A DNA stretch of 64,000 nt from Morchella semilibera (taxonomy: Eukaryota > Ascomycota > Pezizomycetes > Pezizales > Morchellaceae): assembly GCA_009192285.1 (NCBI GenBank), contig WBVU01000003.1, positions 5,115,973 through 5,179,972 on the forward strand. The letters are read 5' to 3'. This document shows, piece after piece, positions 1-11,448 of this stretch. Numbering within the stretch: the stretch's first letter is position 1; every line of letters starts with the position of its first letter. The position numbers and the translations under genes were made by a program. The notes under the pieces were generated by a model. The model ran no database searches. It was not told the DNA's origin and was given only the letters and a program-made list of their open reading frames with translations.

Positions 1-417
1 GCATGCTATCCGCATGCAGTCTGTGGCCTGCCCACATTCGTCTCCCTCATACCCTTCGGTCATTTTCTCTTGCAAACTCCTACCGCACTTTACTGGAGGG
101 GCATTAACATCTGCATGCAACTTAAGGAGCATTTCAACTAGTCTCATGTCTCCAGTCCGGCATGCCTCGGGAAGCGCTTCAGTTGCGTATACTTTTCGAA
201 TCGCTTTATTGTCCTGTTTCAGAAGGATATCAAGCAATACATCCCATTTGCCGAGCCTCGCTGCCTCCAAATATAAGTAGTTCACTGGACATGCTGAAGG
301 TCTATCCGCTTGAACGTGCCAGCTGCTGGCGGGTGTAACAAAAAGGTTACCGGGTTGGTCTGTCGAGCTGGAAGCATCGCTTTCAGAAGAAACTGAAGGT
401 TTGTTGGAAGACATCAT
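1..417 (-). CDS. Ankyrin-repeat protein, N-terminal part (runs off the left edge)
   Basis: The minus strand is open for 139 codons from an ATG at 415-417 to the first base of the window, with no stop, so the gene is cut by the window edge. A second ATG follows directly at 412-414. Residues 1-25 or so are a Ser-rich low-complexity start. From about residue 45 the protein turns helical, and a recognisable ankyrin unit follows: ALPEACRTGDMRLVEMLL, then LHADVNAPP, matching the family pattern A-L-x-x-A-x-x-x-G-x-x-x-x-V-x-x-L-L and the A-D-V-N hairpin. Ankyrin repeats mediate protein binding, and partner and function are unknown here. In fungi such repeats are often part of large NLR-like or effector-like proteins, which cannot be tested because the C-terminus is missing. 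The Tc1 element ends only about 175 bp upstream of the start, inside the likely promoter. The ankyrin call is firm; whether the gene is functional is not known. Confidence 0.72.
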   Translation of the reverse strand, partial: MMSSNKPSVSSESDASSSTDQPGNLFVTPASSWHVQADRPSACPVNYLYLEAARLGKWDVLLDILLKQDNKAIRKVYATEALPEACRTGDMRLVEMLLKLHADVNAPPVKCGRSLQEKMTEGYEGDECGQATDCMRIAC

Positions 418-592
418 GCTTTAGCCAGGGCTTAGGCCATGCATTGAATGGTATTCAAAGGCTTATTTATTGTGTTGACCCCTTATGGCAGTTGAGTGTC
501 AACAAGGATTATAATGTGACAGATCAATATTTCTGACAGCCAAAGATGACTAAAAAAAAAATAACATAATCACCTCGCATATGCTTCATGTA

Positions 593-2150
593 CAAGGCTC
601 CGGCATAAGGTGATCGGACGGTCAGGGTCTGTATTCAGGATCGGGTAGAACCCTGAGGGCAAGAAGTACAGAACAACCCCCTCGGACCGTTGAAGCATGC
701 CGTTGCATTATGAAAAAAACCAGTTTTCTTCACACTACGTAGGTAGAGTTCAAACAAAAAATCAAGTTTTGATAAAGGAAAGAAAATTATCAGGTATCAA
801 CGCTTGCCCCGTATCCATTACTTTGATATTTCTAGAGGTATAAAGGGAAGAGAAAACCCGCCACTAATGTGAGCTCCCAATCTTCAACTCAACAGTCAAC
901 CATGGATTCTACTAGCAAATCTTTACCTCTTCGTGTTGAACTATCTTATAGTGTTCGCTCTAAGATTAGAGCACTTAGGAACATAGCACTTTGGCCCTTT
1001 AGAAAAATTGGTACTGAGTTTGGAGTCCCTTTATCGACTGTGTTTAGTATTTGTCAACAACCCTCTACTCCCCACCATCGCAAAATCGGTAGACCTCCTG
1101 TCATCACCCCAGCGATTAGACAAAAACTGGTTGAGCATGCAACTGCTTCACAAGCAAATCGACGTAAAACTTTCCTGCAGATTGCGACGGATGTTGCAGA
1201 TATCACTGGTATCCCCACGTCAACGAACGAACGTACAATCAGAAAAGCATTTGCAGACGAAGGATACCACCGACGGGTTGCCCGTGTTAAGCCTTTTCTC
1301 TCAATCTCTGCAAAAGTCAAACGTATAAATTGGGCCAATAGTATCCATGACTGGAGTATTGCAGATTTTCAGAAGGTTATTTGGACAGATGAGTGTGCAT
1401 TTAATGTCGGTGGTTTTGCTGGAAATACATGGGTTACAAGAAAACCCGGAGAAGAGTACCTAGAGGACTGTTTAGTACCCAAATTCCGAAAATTACAAAC
1501 CATTATGGTATGGGGCTGTATCTACGGTATGTTTCATAAACCCCCCAAAATATTAACCAAAACTAATACTTTATATAGGCAACAGAAAAGGACCGCTTGT
1601 GTTTTGGGATAAAGCATGGGGTCCTACTCTTAACGGGCCGCGTTACTGTGAGAGGATTGTAAAGCCCAACCTCTTTCCATTCTGGCAACACCTGTCCCAA
1701 ACCCAGCCAGTTTTTAAATCAGACTACATATACATCATGCATGATGGTGCTCCTCCACACCGTGCAAGGTACACTGCAGCAGTCCTATGTGAGTTGGGAA
1801 TTTCCGGGTATTTTTTTGACTGGCCTGGAAACTCACCTGATTGTAACCCTATTGAGAATATCTGGCGCATTATGAAAGACAAGATTAGTCGGCGTTGTTG
1901 TACCACAAATGCTACCCTCAGAATTGCGATTCAGGAAGAATGGGATGCAATCACTTCTGAGGAGATTGCCTCTCTAGTTAATTCTCTACCAGAACGTGTT
2001 AAGGCAGTCCGCACTGTGAATGGTGGCCATACAAAATATTGATAGTTTTTCACTTTTCCTTAGCCACTCGTTCATGTATACTAGGAAAATCATACTCGCT
2101 TAGTTTTAAGACAAACCCTGACCGTCCGATCACCTTATGCCGGAGCCTTG
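593..2150 (+). mobile_element. Intact Tc1/mariner DNA transposon with 36-bp perfect TIRs
   Basis: The left end (593-628) and right end (2115-2150) are perfect inverted repeats of 36 bp. Each end is flanked by the dinucleotide TA (591-592 and 2151-2152), the target duplication used by Tc1/mariner elements. The element begins with CAAGGCTCCGG and ends with its complement, CCGGAGCCTTG. It is 1,558 bp long and carries one transposase gene with a single intron. Perfect TIRs and an uninterrupted reading frame point to a recent insertion. Excision of an element with CA...TG ends would leave TA-CA-TG-TA behind, an octamer that is very common in this window. Confidence 0.95.
902..2042 (+). CDS. Tc1/mariner DDE transposase, two exons
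   Basis: Catalyses cut-and-paste transposition of the surrounding element. Exon 1 is 902-1526 and exon 2 is 1579-2042. The 52-nt intron (GTATGT...TATAG, branch CTAAT at 1562-1566) joins the frames to read WGCIYGNRKGPLVFWDK, a conserved block that neither single frame gives. The protein has 362 residues. The N-terminus has helix-turn-helix segments (about residues 15-50) and a GRPP linker. The catalytic triad is visible: D163 in IWTDECAF, D264 in IMHDGAPPH and E301 in SPDCNPIENIW. There are 36 residues between the second and third acid, so this is DD36E rather than the common DD34E. I chose the ATG at 902 because the frame upstream has only a GTG. No stop or frameshift is seen, so it may be active. 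Confidence 0.92.
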
Positions 2151-2152
2151 TA

Positions 2153-4510
2153 AGTAGGTATGGCTAAATTTAAATTATATCAGCTTACGAACTTGGAGGA
2201 TTGAGGCCAGTACTGTCACTCACTGGGCTTTTTGCCCAATAAGAGCAAACAAACTTGGCTTGGCCGTTTCTCTTTAGTACTGGGATCCGTCAACACCCAG
2301 TATCCGTCGTTACCCCGTGAACGACGGTACCGGGAGTTGAGACGTCCTTGAAACGGCTGTGCAGCTAACAAATCCATCTAGCGACGACCGATCCATTAGT
2401 TAAGATATGCATGTATATAAGATAACTACGAATACGGTAAATAATAAAAATGTTGTAAGTTTCCATCCTACATACCTACATGTATCCTAGGTATCCCTTA
2501 AGCTGTCAGTAAAATCCCGACCCCAGGAAAAAAGCAAAATTTTCTAACAGATCTTGTTACCTCCCTTATCAAATAATTGATCTCATACAAATTTCGACCC
2601 TCTATTATAGGAGGGTCAGCATTGACAGATTAAGGGATACTATACTATTACCATATAAAATCGCACCTCGTTATGTCGTTAGCTTATTCTGGGGGCCAAA
2701 CCCCTACGAGATAGCAAATATACGAGACAGCAAATAGTTTTTGGTGGAGAAGAGCAGTACCTGTCCCTCAAATCCGTACAAGACAGCAAGAGATCCGAGA
2801 TATCGAGATACGAGATAGCGAGGTGCGGCTGTAAGTCACATGCAATATTTCTCGGCCCATTTTACCCGGGCCTGTTGTATTATGTGCCTTAGGTTCTTTT
2901 ATTACATAGTGAGTATTATGCAGTACTGCATGTAGTAATGCATTGTTACATGTAGTTAGCATCTATTGTAATACGGTCAATCGTAAAAAATGCAGAGCTT
3001 TTGCGGCCACTGAATCGTAGATAAGAACTTTCTATTACCTACCTAAGGTCAAAGCTTTAATTAATAAAAACATAAGGTCGGAAGTTAGTCCTTATATAAA
3101 TGTTAGGAGATCCGTGTTGGCACCTACATTTCTTCCCCCTCCTCATCCAACGCACCCAATTACGTGCAACTGCAAAAGAAAGAAGAAGAAAAAAACGCAC
3201 TTCATAGAGGTCAAACTTCCGCGATAATGATAACTTCGTCTCCAGATATTGTGTTGCCAGCTTTGTCGGGGGTTAGGGGCGCAGATTAATTCCGCGGAGC
3301 CTTTTCTTTTCACTATTTCTCCAAAACCAGTGCCCGCAAACCAAGGCCACACAATACATACATACATTCCATGTTCTGACTACGTTTCCAGACAATAAGA
3401 GATACCGAAACTCGTGCTAAGCGGCGGCGAGTGCGTAGCTGGGGGTTCTATTGATTTCTTAACGTCGAGAATTCGTTTACAATACTTAATGATACAACTA
3501 ATAGAATAGAAACGGACGAAGTCACCCCTTGAGATCTGATTTTTTTGAGGCGGTACAAGACTTAATTGATTGACTGACCGCATGGCATTTTGGCATGCCT
3601 TATCCAAGGTTTACTAAGTATACTGTGCATGTGTCCTCTAACTTGGTTATGACATGCAGCTCGAACAATGCTTCTAACGCCATTGCTAGGCTCCTAAAAA
3701 CACGGCAATATGACTGTGACTTTCCCCTGCCTCGGAAGTCAAAATATCAATAGTCACTACCCAGAAGTGCCGAGTGATCCCTGATGATTTAAATAATGTT
3801 TAAATGTCCTATCAGGAAGGCAGGGCCTCTTAGATATATCAACACTTGATCATGCACATAGTAAGGTAATAACGGAGGGTTGCTTTTCCGTAGATTATAC
3901 ATACACAAATATTTATATACACACAAGTCAAGTGTACTAGAGGCGAGGAGAGAAAGTAGGAGAGGGGAGGTCTCGTGTCAGATTATGTATTGTGGTAGCT
4001 TACGAGCTGCATACGTCAAGAATTAACAACAAACTCATGTAGCATTCCGAGTGATATGTCATGATTAAAATTATTAATGTGACGGCCAGAACCTGAGATA
4101 GGTGTGATTGAGACATAAATTTGGTGGTCGCCGTATCATTGCCTACAATTAATCTTTTGACGATATTTATGCTAACTACTGTAAAAGCAAACCATGGGAT
4201 TCTCACGCATTAGAATCAAAACAGGTTATCATTTCAAGCGGAAGGTGTCCTAAACAGAGCTAAACAAGCCAGTGATGCCCCAGGAATTACAAGAAAGAAG
4301 AAGCGAAGAGAACTCAATAAAAAGACTCAAGCAGCAACAAGAAAAATACATAAAACAAAGCCCAACCCTAATACTCCATCCTGCTTGTTTCCCGTTTCCC
4401 AACAGAGATGAATTTACGAAATTCTCGGTACAACCCTGTGATGTGTCCTAGCCAAACAGTCGATACTGTATCGCGAATTTTCTGTGGTATAAACACTCTT
4501 CAGTTCTGAT
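2153..4510. other. Intergenic, AT-rich; one MITE-like element, no gene seen
   Basis: No coding sequence can be supported here. The stretch contains an inverted-repeat element at 2491-2640 and two TACATGTA octamers (2477, 2947). The short open frames have no domain and no splice-consistent extension. Confidence 0.6.
2491..2640. repeat. MITE-like inverted-repeat element, about 150 bp
   Basis: The left end (GTATCCCTTAAGCTGTCAG) and the complement of the right end (GTATCCCTTAATCTGTCA) match, and both arms continue towards a GACCC block. No target duplication is clear. A diverged relative lies at about 51203-51322, with the same arm sequence and the same internal block, CTCCCTTATCAA. Two related copies in one window support a repeat family. 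Confidence 0.7.
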
Positions 4511-5444
4511 TTAGTTGTCGCTTGAAGAGTTGAGGATGCGGAGGATACTACAACCAAATATCCATTAGTATCAAAGAAGCAACCGCTATAATCAAAGAAG
4601 GGGTATACGCACGCCAGGAACAGGTTGATGATGTCCAAATACAAACTGATTGCTGCAGAGATCTCCTCATCCGCGTGAACGCGTCTGAGGATCAACTGGG
4701 TATCCACAAGGATATACCCGCTGAATAGTAGCGCCGCAACGCCACTATAGGCCAACTCAACCCACCCGTTGTGAGGGAAGAAGATAGAGACGAATCCGAA
4801 CAGGATCAAGAACCAGAGGCCTCCATAGAGGTAACTGTACCAGCTGCTGAAGTCGTACTTTGTCTGGAACGCGAAGAGGGTGAGACCTGCGAATAGCGCG
4901 CCGGTGATGACGACTGCTTCGAGAACGATCCGGCTATCGTAAAAGCTAGTTACAACAGCGATAGTGTAGGCTTCCACGATGGTGAACCCAGAGAGGAAGA
5001 TTAGGTTTGTCGGATAGCTCTTCCTCTTCCAGAAGGTCGCTAAGAGGAGTCCAAAGGAACCGAACATGGCAATAAAAAGCATCCATGTATTTGACTGGAT
5101 CCATCCCTTAAAAGATTCGTTAAAGAAGGAGATGGAGCTAAATATAGCGGTGGCGACGAGTTGGACCGTTAAGATTGCATAGACTTTACGGACAAAGGCG
5201 TGGCGGATGTCGATGGTCGCTTCGGCAACTGAAGTAGAATATTTGAAGTCATCGGGAATCTAAGTGAAAGTGTCAGTAAAGGATACTCGTTAGCAGGGGC
5301 ACCTGGTGGGCGGACATTATCTTCGCTACTACGGGGTGACCCAAGAAGGGGCGACGAGTCGCCGCCATATGCTGGAGGGGGACGGGTGTAGCGCTCAGAA
5401 TCAGTCCCGTAGGCAGCAGGTTGAGAGGAAGTGTTTGTGTTCAT
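4511..5444 (-). CDS. Bax inhibitor-1 family (BXI1/TMBIM-like) membrane protein
   Basis: Members of this family are multi-pass proteins of ER, Golgi or vacuole membranes that affect calcium leak and stress-induced cell death. Three exons on the minus strand: 5316-5444, 4613-5259 and 4511-4547, giving 270 residues, normal for the family. The N-terminus is Pro/Ser-rich and cytosolic (PPPAYGGD). It is followed by the conserved IPDDFKYS and a RHAFVRKVY block, then six or seven hydrophobic segments, with the GYILVDTQLILRRVHADEE signature near the end. The second intron (65 nt, GTGCGT...GTAG, branch TACTAAT) restores the usual tail AILRILNSSSDN. The first intron (5260-5315) is placed by conservation of EDN-IPDDFK. 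Its donor would be GTCCGC, which is poor, so that boundary is less sure than the gene itself. Confidence 0.9.
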
Positions 5445-7206
5445 TTTGTTCTAACTTTGAGAATGGAGGAGTTTAGTTGAAGGTTTGGGAGGTTTGGGGA
5501 AGTGGGAGAAGTGGGAAGTGGTGTCAATAGTGTGTACTTGAGCGGTGGGTGGGTCGGTGTGGAGAAGGCGAAGACGTCAGTGATGAGATCTGCGGTGCAG
5601 GTGGCATGTGGAGTGGCAAACTAGAGAATACTCTAGCAGAGTGGATATTCTAGGCCAGCTTCATAGATCCAACCACTCCTGTACTAGCTCCTTACCTTTT
5701 CTCCCGCGCACGCGTTCAAACCAATTTTCTTTAATTACGGCCGAGCATCTTATCACCTATTCTATCAGAAGATGCTACCTCACTATGGGGAGACCAAGCA
5801 TCGTAAATATGTCTTGGCGTGCGTGTAAACATGTGGTAGATAATACGCCTATGATATATTATGCTTGCTGGAAGGAAAAGTGTGGTCTCAACCCGAACAT
5901 CCCCGGTTGCTTTCTGGGACCATAATTTATTTTTCAGCAAGTATATTAATCTTCACAATCTGTCACTCGATATAATAGGGTTAGGGATATAACACTAGTC
6001 CAGGGGAAAGAGCCAAACAGAGAAATATAGAGTCTTGGGATGAAGATATTTCTTTTAATCAACATGGTTCGTGAGTTTCAAGTGGCTACATGCGGCGCCT
6101 GGTGATCCCTGGCTCAAACAATATCTCCACGTTAAAAAACAACAGGCGAATACATACATACCTATTTCAGACAGTCCTCGGGCCGGGTTTAATTATATTA
6201 CTTGCGTTGCAAAGTTGCCTGCCCGGCTTTAACAGATTCCGTTCAAGCGCTTAGATTTCTTCAGTCCAGTATCGTGTAAGTATAGCTGTACGTAGAATCT
6301 TACAAGAGCACATTCTATGTTTTTGCTATCGAGGCGCTTCTCCTTGGTGGTTAGGAATCCCGATTGGAAGTCGCATCATGCTCAGTTGTCCAGCTGATCG
6401 GTAATTCAGCAGTCGCCACCTAAGTACATGTACTTAGGTCACACTCTATAATCCGGCACTACTATATACCGACATACATATAGCCGCGCCGGGTCATTCA
6501 TAACAAATCATTTATAGTATTCTCAAGGCCGACACCTTACAACGCACAATCTGACTCTCGGGCTCTGAGTGTTTTGGTGTTTGGATATTGGTTACATGTA
6601 AATGCTGGCATAAATGATCAGTTGTGCTTGTACATGAACCTTGATCATGATGAATACATGTATGTCACGAAGAACCCGAAAAAGACAGATCTAGCTAGAG
6701 GGAGAAGGAAAGGGAGAAAAAAGATGCCGATATTAACATGTAAGTACATGTACACTGGAGTGGGCCAACTCGCGACCGCGAGTTGATGTAAAATATCTAA
6801 TTGTAGAGTTGGCCCCCATTCTCCAACCCCCACTGCCCGAACTGAGATGCCTCGTAATTAGGGAAAAGCGGTACCTGTAGGGAACACCGGTAGACTGAAG
6901 AGAACAGCAAAGTGCTGCTTTCCCCCAGCTGCCGGTCCATTTACAATTGACCCACTAGTGCCAGTTACTCTAGTTAAAGTTACACCTGCTGGCTGAAGGA
7001 TTGATACAGGTTATTCCCAGAATTATCTCCCCGTTATTCCCAGTAGAACTATTTCCACTAGTATATATGTAGAATGGTTCCCAGTTATGCCGGCCTTATT
7101 TATTCGTTTTTGTGGTTTATAGTTTAGTAGATTGTACGTATACAAAGTACAGCTAGTAGTAGATATATTATGTAGTAGATGTACATGTAGCCAGTGCCAG
7201 TATGTA
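5445..7206. other. Intergenic: Bax-inhibitor promoter side and repeat-rich DNA
   Basis: The first 200 bases carry purine-rich sequence upstream of the Bax-inhibitor start. The rest is AT-rich with several TACATGTA octamers (6425, 6593, 6655, 6745, 7182). No gene is supported. Confidence 0.55.
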
Positions 7207-7351
7207 CTCGGGGCAGGTAAATAGTACCGGACAATGCAAGTTTTGTCCCTGGCTTTTTTTGCAGTAGTTCTCGCCTAGTACGCGCACGTGCACCCATTGA
7301 TGAACCAAAAACCTTTATTGTCCGGTACTTCAAGTTTTTGCCTACCCCGAA
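7207..7351. repeat. CTCGGGG-type MITE, copy A, TA duplication
   Basis: A 145-bp element flanked by TA (7205-7206 and 7352-7353). The arms start with CTCGGGGCAGGTAAATAG and run through a shared TACCGGACAAT block. It is clearly the same family as the element at 9177-9310, with a short internal length difference near GCGCACGTGCACCC. Confidence 0.88.
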
Positions 7352-9176
7352 TACATATACGTCTCGACATACATACATGTATATAGCTCAAGGCTTGATT
7401 GAGTGAGTGCACGTGGGTATCTTGTGACGTATAAATTTAATTCCTATTGGCTACACGCACAATAAATGTACCCAAGAGGTTGGCTATTAGCGTCGTCTCT
7501 ACATGTAGCTTGAGTAAGATTTGCAGAGATTTATTTCCTAAGATACTTACATTGCCACAACCACATCACAACGGTCGCACCATATATTCCTGCTACTCTT
7601 CTACTGAACCCTGCATACAGATGCCTCCCCTGGTATTTTCACTCAAATAAGGGTGGGGGTGGGGTGGGGGAGGTACTTCCTTAATAATCATGACAGCTGC
7701 GAGGTGAGGTGCCGCTACGGAGGGGGGGGGGGCATACCTATGCGGCAATTGTTGCGCAGCGCAGGAACAGCATCTGAGGCGCTGACCTTCGTTAACCTAT
7801 GATATGGGAAGGCCTAGTGGGAGCGAGATCTCCGAATTTCATGATTGGCTGGTTCTTTTAAAAAAGTTTACACCTGAATCATACTACGGGTCCCGATTCA
7901 TAGGTCACAGTCCAGCGAAGGCCAAGCGGGAAGCGTTTCAGTCACACTCAGGCTACAACCATAAAAACCAGCACACTGGCATTAACGTTTCCCTACATGA
8001 CCCAAATCTCCCTGGTATCATGATCACCACATATATACAAACCCCATCGTATAGTTAACGTGGCGGATGATGCCTTGCCTACACGGCTCGGTTTCGAATT
8101 TCACCCTTTCCTGGCCCCAGCTATTCAGCTACGCATGCCAGTGCATACGTAGCTATGGAGAGGAATGAGGCGACGGGTAGACCTAGACCCTACAGATATA
8201 GGGATCTTTAGTTTTGTTATTGGGAAGGAAATGCATGGTTACTTAATCGGGTAATTATATATCGATAATATATCGAAATACCAGTTTTCTATCCGTACCT
8301 CCGGCGGATAGCCAGCTGGAATGCAAGTTTACAACCACCAGACGCTCAAACGCGGTCTTTATACTCATTGAGCTATGTCCGAAATAATAATTACCGAGAC
8401 AGAGAAGAGATGTAACTGACACGGAAAGTTTAGAGAAGAGGATATTGGTCTGTGGCCGATATAGCACATGGAAATTCCCGTAATTGAAACAATTGCAAGC
8501 CAGGTAAGCCCGCCACATCAGCCCCACCCACCAGATCACTGGATCCCGCTCTCGAATCCATTGACTTAAACTATAACTTTCAGTATTTCTTAGACCTCTA
8601 GTCAAATCGCTGATCTGATAGGGTTAGTATTACCGTCGCGCGTTATCCTCCCACGAGGCGTAAGGATATAGTAGTTGGGCAAGAAGCCTAGGTTAAACCG
8701 ATATATTCTGCACAAAACGTATTATATATATATATATATCCTTTACTTCTAGCTGCGTATTTAGTACACATCCCATTTGTGTGGTCTGGTGGGTGTTGCC
8801 CAAAAGCCCTTTAATTATGCCGGCCCCACCACTTATAATCAAATATTCAATACTCGTTCATTCATATAACTATAAAACTTAGGGTCGTTGAACTTTAGAA
8901 AACCCAATTAAACCTAGCTTTGGGACGTCAGTATAATCTAGGGCGGAGAGGTGCCATTTGCAATCGCGCGTTGATCGTGATATTAGGAGGTTAATTAACG
9001 TTCACTGCGCTGCACTATATACATATATATATCGTATGGCAATATCAGCGGCTTTAAACCAAACCAGGGAACGATGTTTGGGAGATCGATAAATTACAAC
9101 ACTAGGGCTGGACCCTTAACTGCAGCTGTATGATGACCACGGGCCGGACACTTAGCTGTCTGATATATCACAGCTA
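7352..9176. other. Intergenic, no gene seen
   Basis: AT-rich sequence with a G-run at about 7722-7731 and a short (TA)n run near 8724-8739. None of the open frames shows a recognisable domain. Confidence 0.5.
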
Positions 9177-9310
9177 CTCGGGGCAGGCAAATAGTACCGG
9201 ACAATGCAAGTTTTGTCTCTGGGCCTTTTCCGCAGTAGTTCTCGCCTAGTACGTGCACCCATTGGTGAACCAAAAACCTCTATTGTCCGGTACTTTTTAC
9301 CTGCCCCGAG
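9177..9310. repeat. CTCGGGG-type MITE, copy B, TA duplication
   Basis: A 134-bp element flanked by TA (9175-9176 and 9311-9312). The arms of about 29 bp begin CTCGGGGCAGG and reach the ACCGGACAAT block with only a few mismatches. The interior matches copy A along its length. No coding capacity, so it must depend on a transposase from elsewhere. Confidence 0.92.
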
Positions 9311-9510
9311 TAGTACTTTATGGAAACCCAATTGCTGTACCAACGCTCTATGACCTCATTGGTTCCTTCCCGGAGTACGCCCCCACGTTCTACTCACTTA
9401 CCCTTGACACCAGAGTACGTTTAATTAGGTTGCGCCCACATTAATTCCAGTCACAAGTGCCAATCCTTGGCGAGCCTAGTGTATGTATGTCCATGTATGT
9501 ACTCGGGTCA

Positions 9511-9636
9511 TAGTCTCGTTCCCAGCCCATACGGTGATGTTAGTGGTGGTGGTGGTTTAATATAGGTTTTCCGGTTTGTGAAAATAATACCCCTGTAATT
9601 TCAATCACAAACCAGTTAGGTCTGGGAACGAGACTA
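9511..9636. repeat. TAGTCTCGT-type MITE with a 9-bp target duplication
   Basis: The ends are TAGTCTCGTTCCCAG and its complement, CTGGGAACGAGACTA. The 9-mer CTCGGGTCA stands on both sides (9502-9510 and 9637-9645). A 9-bp duplication is typical of Mutator-like elements and excludes the TA-duplicating Tc1/mariner group. The 126-bp interior holds a GGT microsatellite and no coding capacity. Confidence 0.88.
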
Positions 9637-10050
9637 CTCGGGTCACGCAGGAACCTGAGCATCAAAACGTGCTAGTTGGGGCCAAATTGGTTACTACACC
9701 TGGAGAACGATGTTCAGGTTCTTCTTGCCTGACCCGGGTACCTATATTTCTTGGGTCCTCGGTAATGGTTCAGCTATCAGTTATACATGTAGCCATAGTT
9801 AAGTGCCTCAAGATCTTGCCACTCAGCGCCCTTAGTTTAACTACTTACGCATGCCTATATGCCTATATACATACATATGTAAGTATTTCGCACAAACCCT
9901 TTTTTATTCTTTTCGGTCATGTATGGGTTTTGGCGGGAGATCACCGGTCACCCCTATTGGCCTAACCCAAAACCAGACAGTGACCCCTGCACCTACTCGA
10001 GTTCTGGCGGCGAGCCCGCGACCGAATTAATATTCACAACCGCCCTTAAC

Positions 10051-10139
10051 TACATGTACTTCGGTAAGTGAGAAGACTTTCCACGCAACCTTGGCAGAGT
10101 GGTGTCTTCTCACTTACCCCTACACCCAAAGTACATGTA
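10051..10139. repeat. Hairpin element bounded by TACATGTA
   Basis: The left end reads TACATGTACTTCGGTAAGTG, and the right end is its imperfect complement, ending AAAGTACATGTA, with a shared GTAAGTGAGAAGAC stem. Both outer ends are the TACATGTA octamer. This fits a small element starting CATGTACTT placed between TA duplications, though a plain hairpin cannot be excluded. Confidence 0.6.
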
Positions 10140-10768
10140 ACTCCAGCAACTGCAGGATCGATATTTGATTCTCCTCTTGTCCTTGGCGCCGCATGTGTAC
10201 CTTTTTTTTTTATAGGGTAACTATGGGGTTTAGCAAGGAGATGCAAAATATGTAGGTACTTAAATTAAAGTTCATACTGATCATATTTACGGGACGTGCG
10301 ATTGAACACCGGGTGTATTAGTAGAACCAAGGGAGACTGTGGATTCCCGTAAGAATACAGTATTCGCCACCAACGTCCCCACATTTTTTCAAACTATAAC
10401 ATGTTGTTCTAGTCCGTTTTCTATATTGAACTAGAGTGTACGAGCTTCAAGATTATGTACATATGTATATACTACTTGTAGTACATTAAAGAAATATCAA
10501 ATTAACTATATGATGATCATGATAACCGTGATAACTAATATTACTGCTAGAAAAGGAGTATCCCTGGGTGATGATTATAGATTGTGACTTGCATGCCCTG
10601 GGTAATGAAATAACTTAAAGCCAACGTCATTTGGTATGCACGATCTATTAAATTTTCGTTTTGCAGGACTATGAAGTACTATGTAGCTAGAGATAGGAGC
10701 TTAATCACGATGTTTTCGAATATAAGTATGTTAAGGCTGGGCTCCTAGTGATCTCTACATATACCTAC

Positions 10769-10814
10769 TTTCTTTTTCCTTTTCTTTTCCTTTTCTTTTC
10801 CTTTTCTTTTTTTT
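10769..10814. repeat. TTTTCTTTTCC minisatellite
   Basis: An 11-base pyrimidine unit (TTTTCTTTTCC) is repeated about three times with a T-rich tail. Confidence 0.9.
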
Positions 10815-11197
10815 AGGGCCGGGGCCGGGGGCCCCTGGAGGGGGCGGCGTTATCCACCTCAAAACATATCCTCTGGAGCTCGAGGACTTTGGCGAACCAC
10901 TGGCCATGGTTCGTGCTGCCGGCCTGTGCGCAGTGTTCTTGACGCTTCAACCTAAGAAAGTCGTAATATCGAACCTACAGTGATGCAGTCGGGGTCGAAC
11001 TAGTTTCTGTTTCTGCCTGTTTCATATGTAGTTGTATGTACTATACTTCGACTTAATCTTGTGCCCCTAGGCTTACTGCTGATGGCGAACCATCCCCATA
11101 CCCATGCGTATGAGGAAGAGCTAAGTGTCTATTTTGCTAGATTTATATAGAAGCAAGCCACTCCCACCAGTTCTTCTAGTGTATCGGTCGAACCTTC

Positions 11198-11221
11198 TTT
11201 TTTTTTTTTTTTTTTTTTTTT
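11198..11221. repeat. T homopolymer, 24 nt
   Basis: An uninterrupted T run about 230 bases upstream of the orphan ORF. Similar shorter runs stand near 12151 and 15908. Confidence 0.9.
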
Positions 11222-11448
11222 AAATCAACTGTACCGAACCCCCCGACAGAAAAATATATATGACCCTAGTGCAACGAACCCAACACATCCTCGATTACCT
11301 TGAGAGTTCAGCAATCAATATTAATTAAAGCATAGTACCGCTATTCATTAGATACTATAGCTACGAATCGACCTGCTTATATATTGCTGGTAGCTCCGGA
11401 TCATTCGACGCTCAAGCTCACCCGCTCAATCTCGATATCACACCCAGG

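Larger units (their letters stand above)
9637..11448. other. Intergenic with hairpin and simple repeats; promoter side of the orphan ORF
   Basis: Contains the hairpin at 10051-10139, a pyrimidine minisatellite at 10769-10814 and a T-run at 11198-11221. The last 100 bases before 11449 are CT-rich, as fungal core promoters often are. No other gene is supported. Confidence 0.5.
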
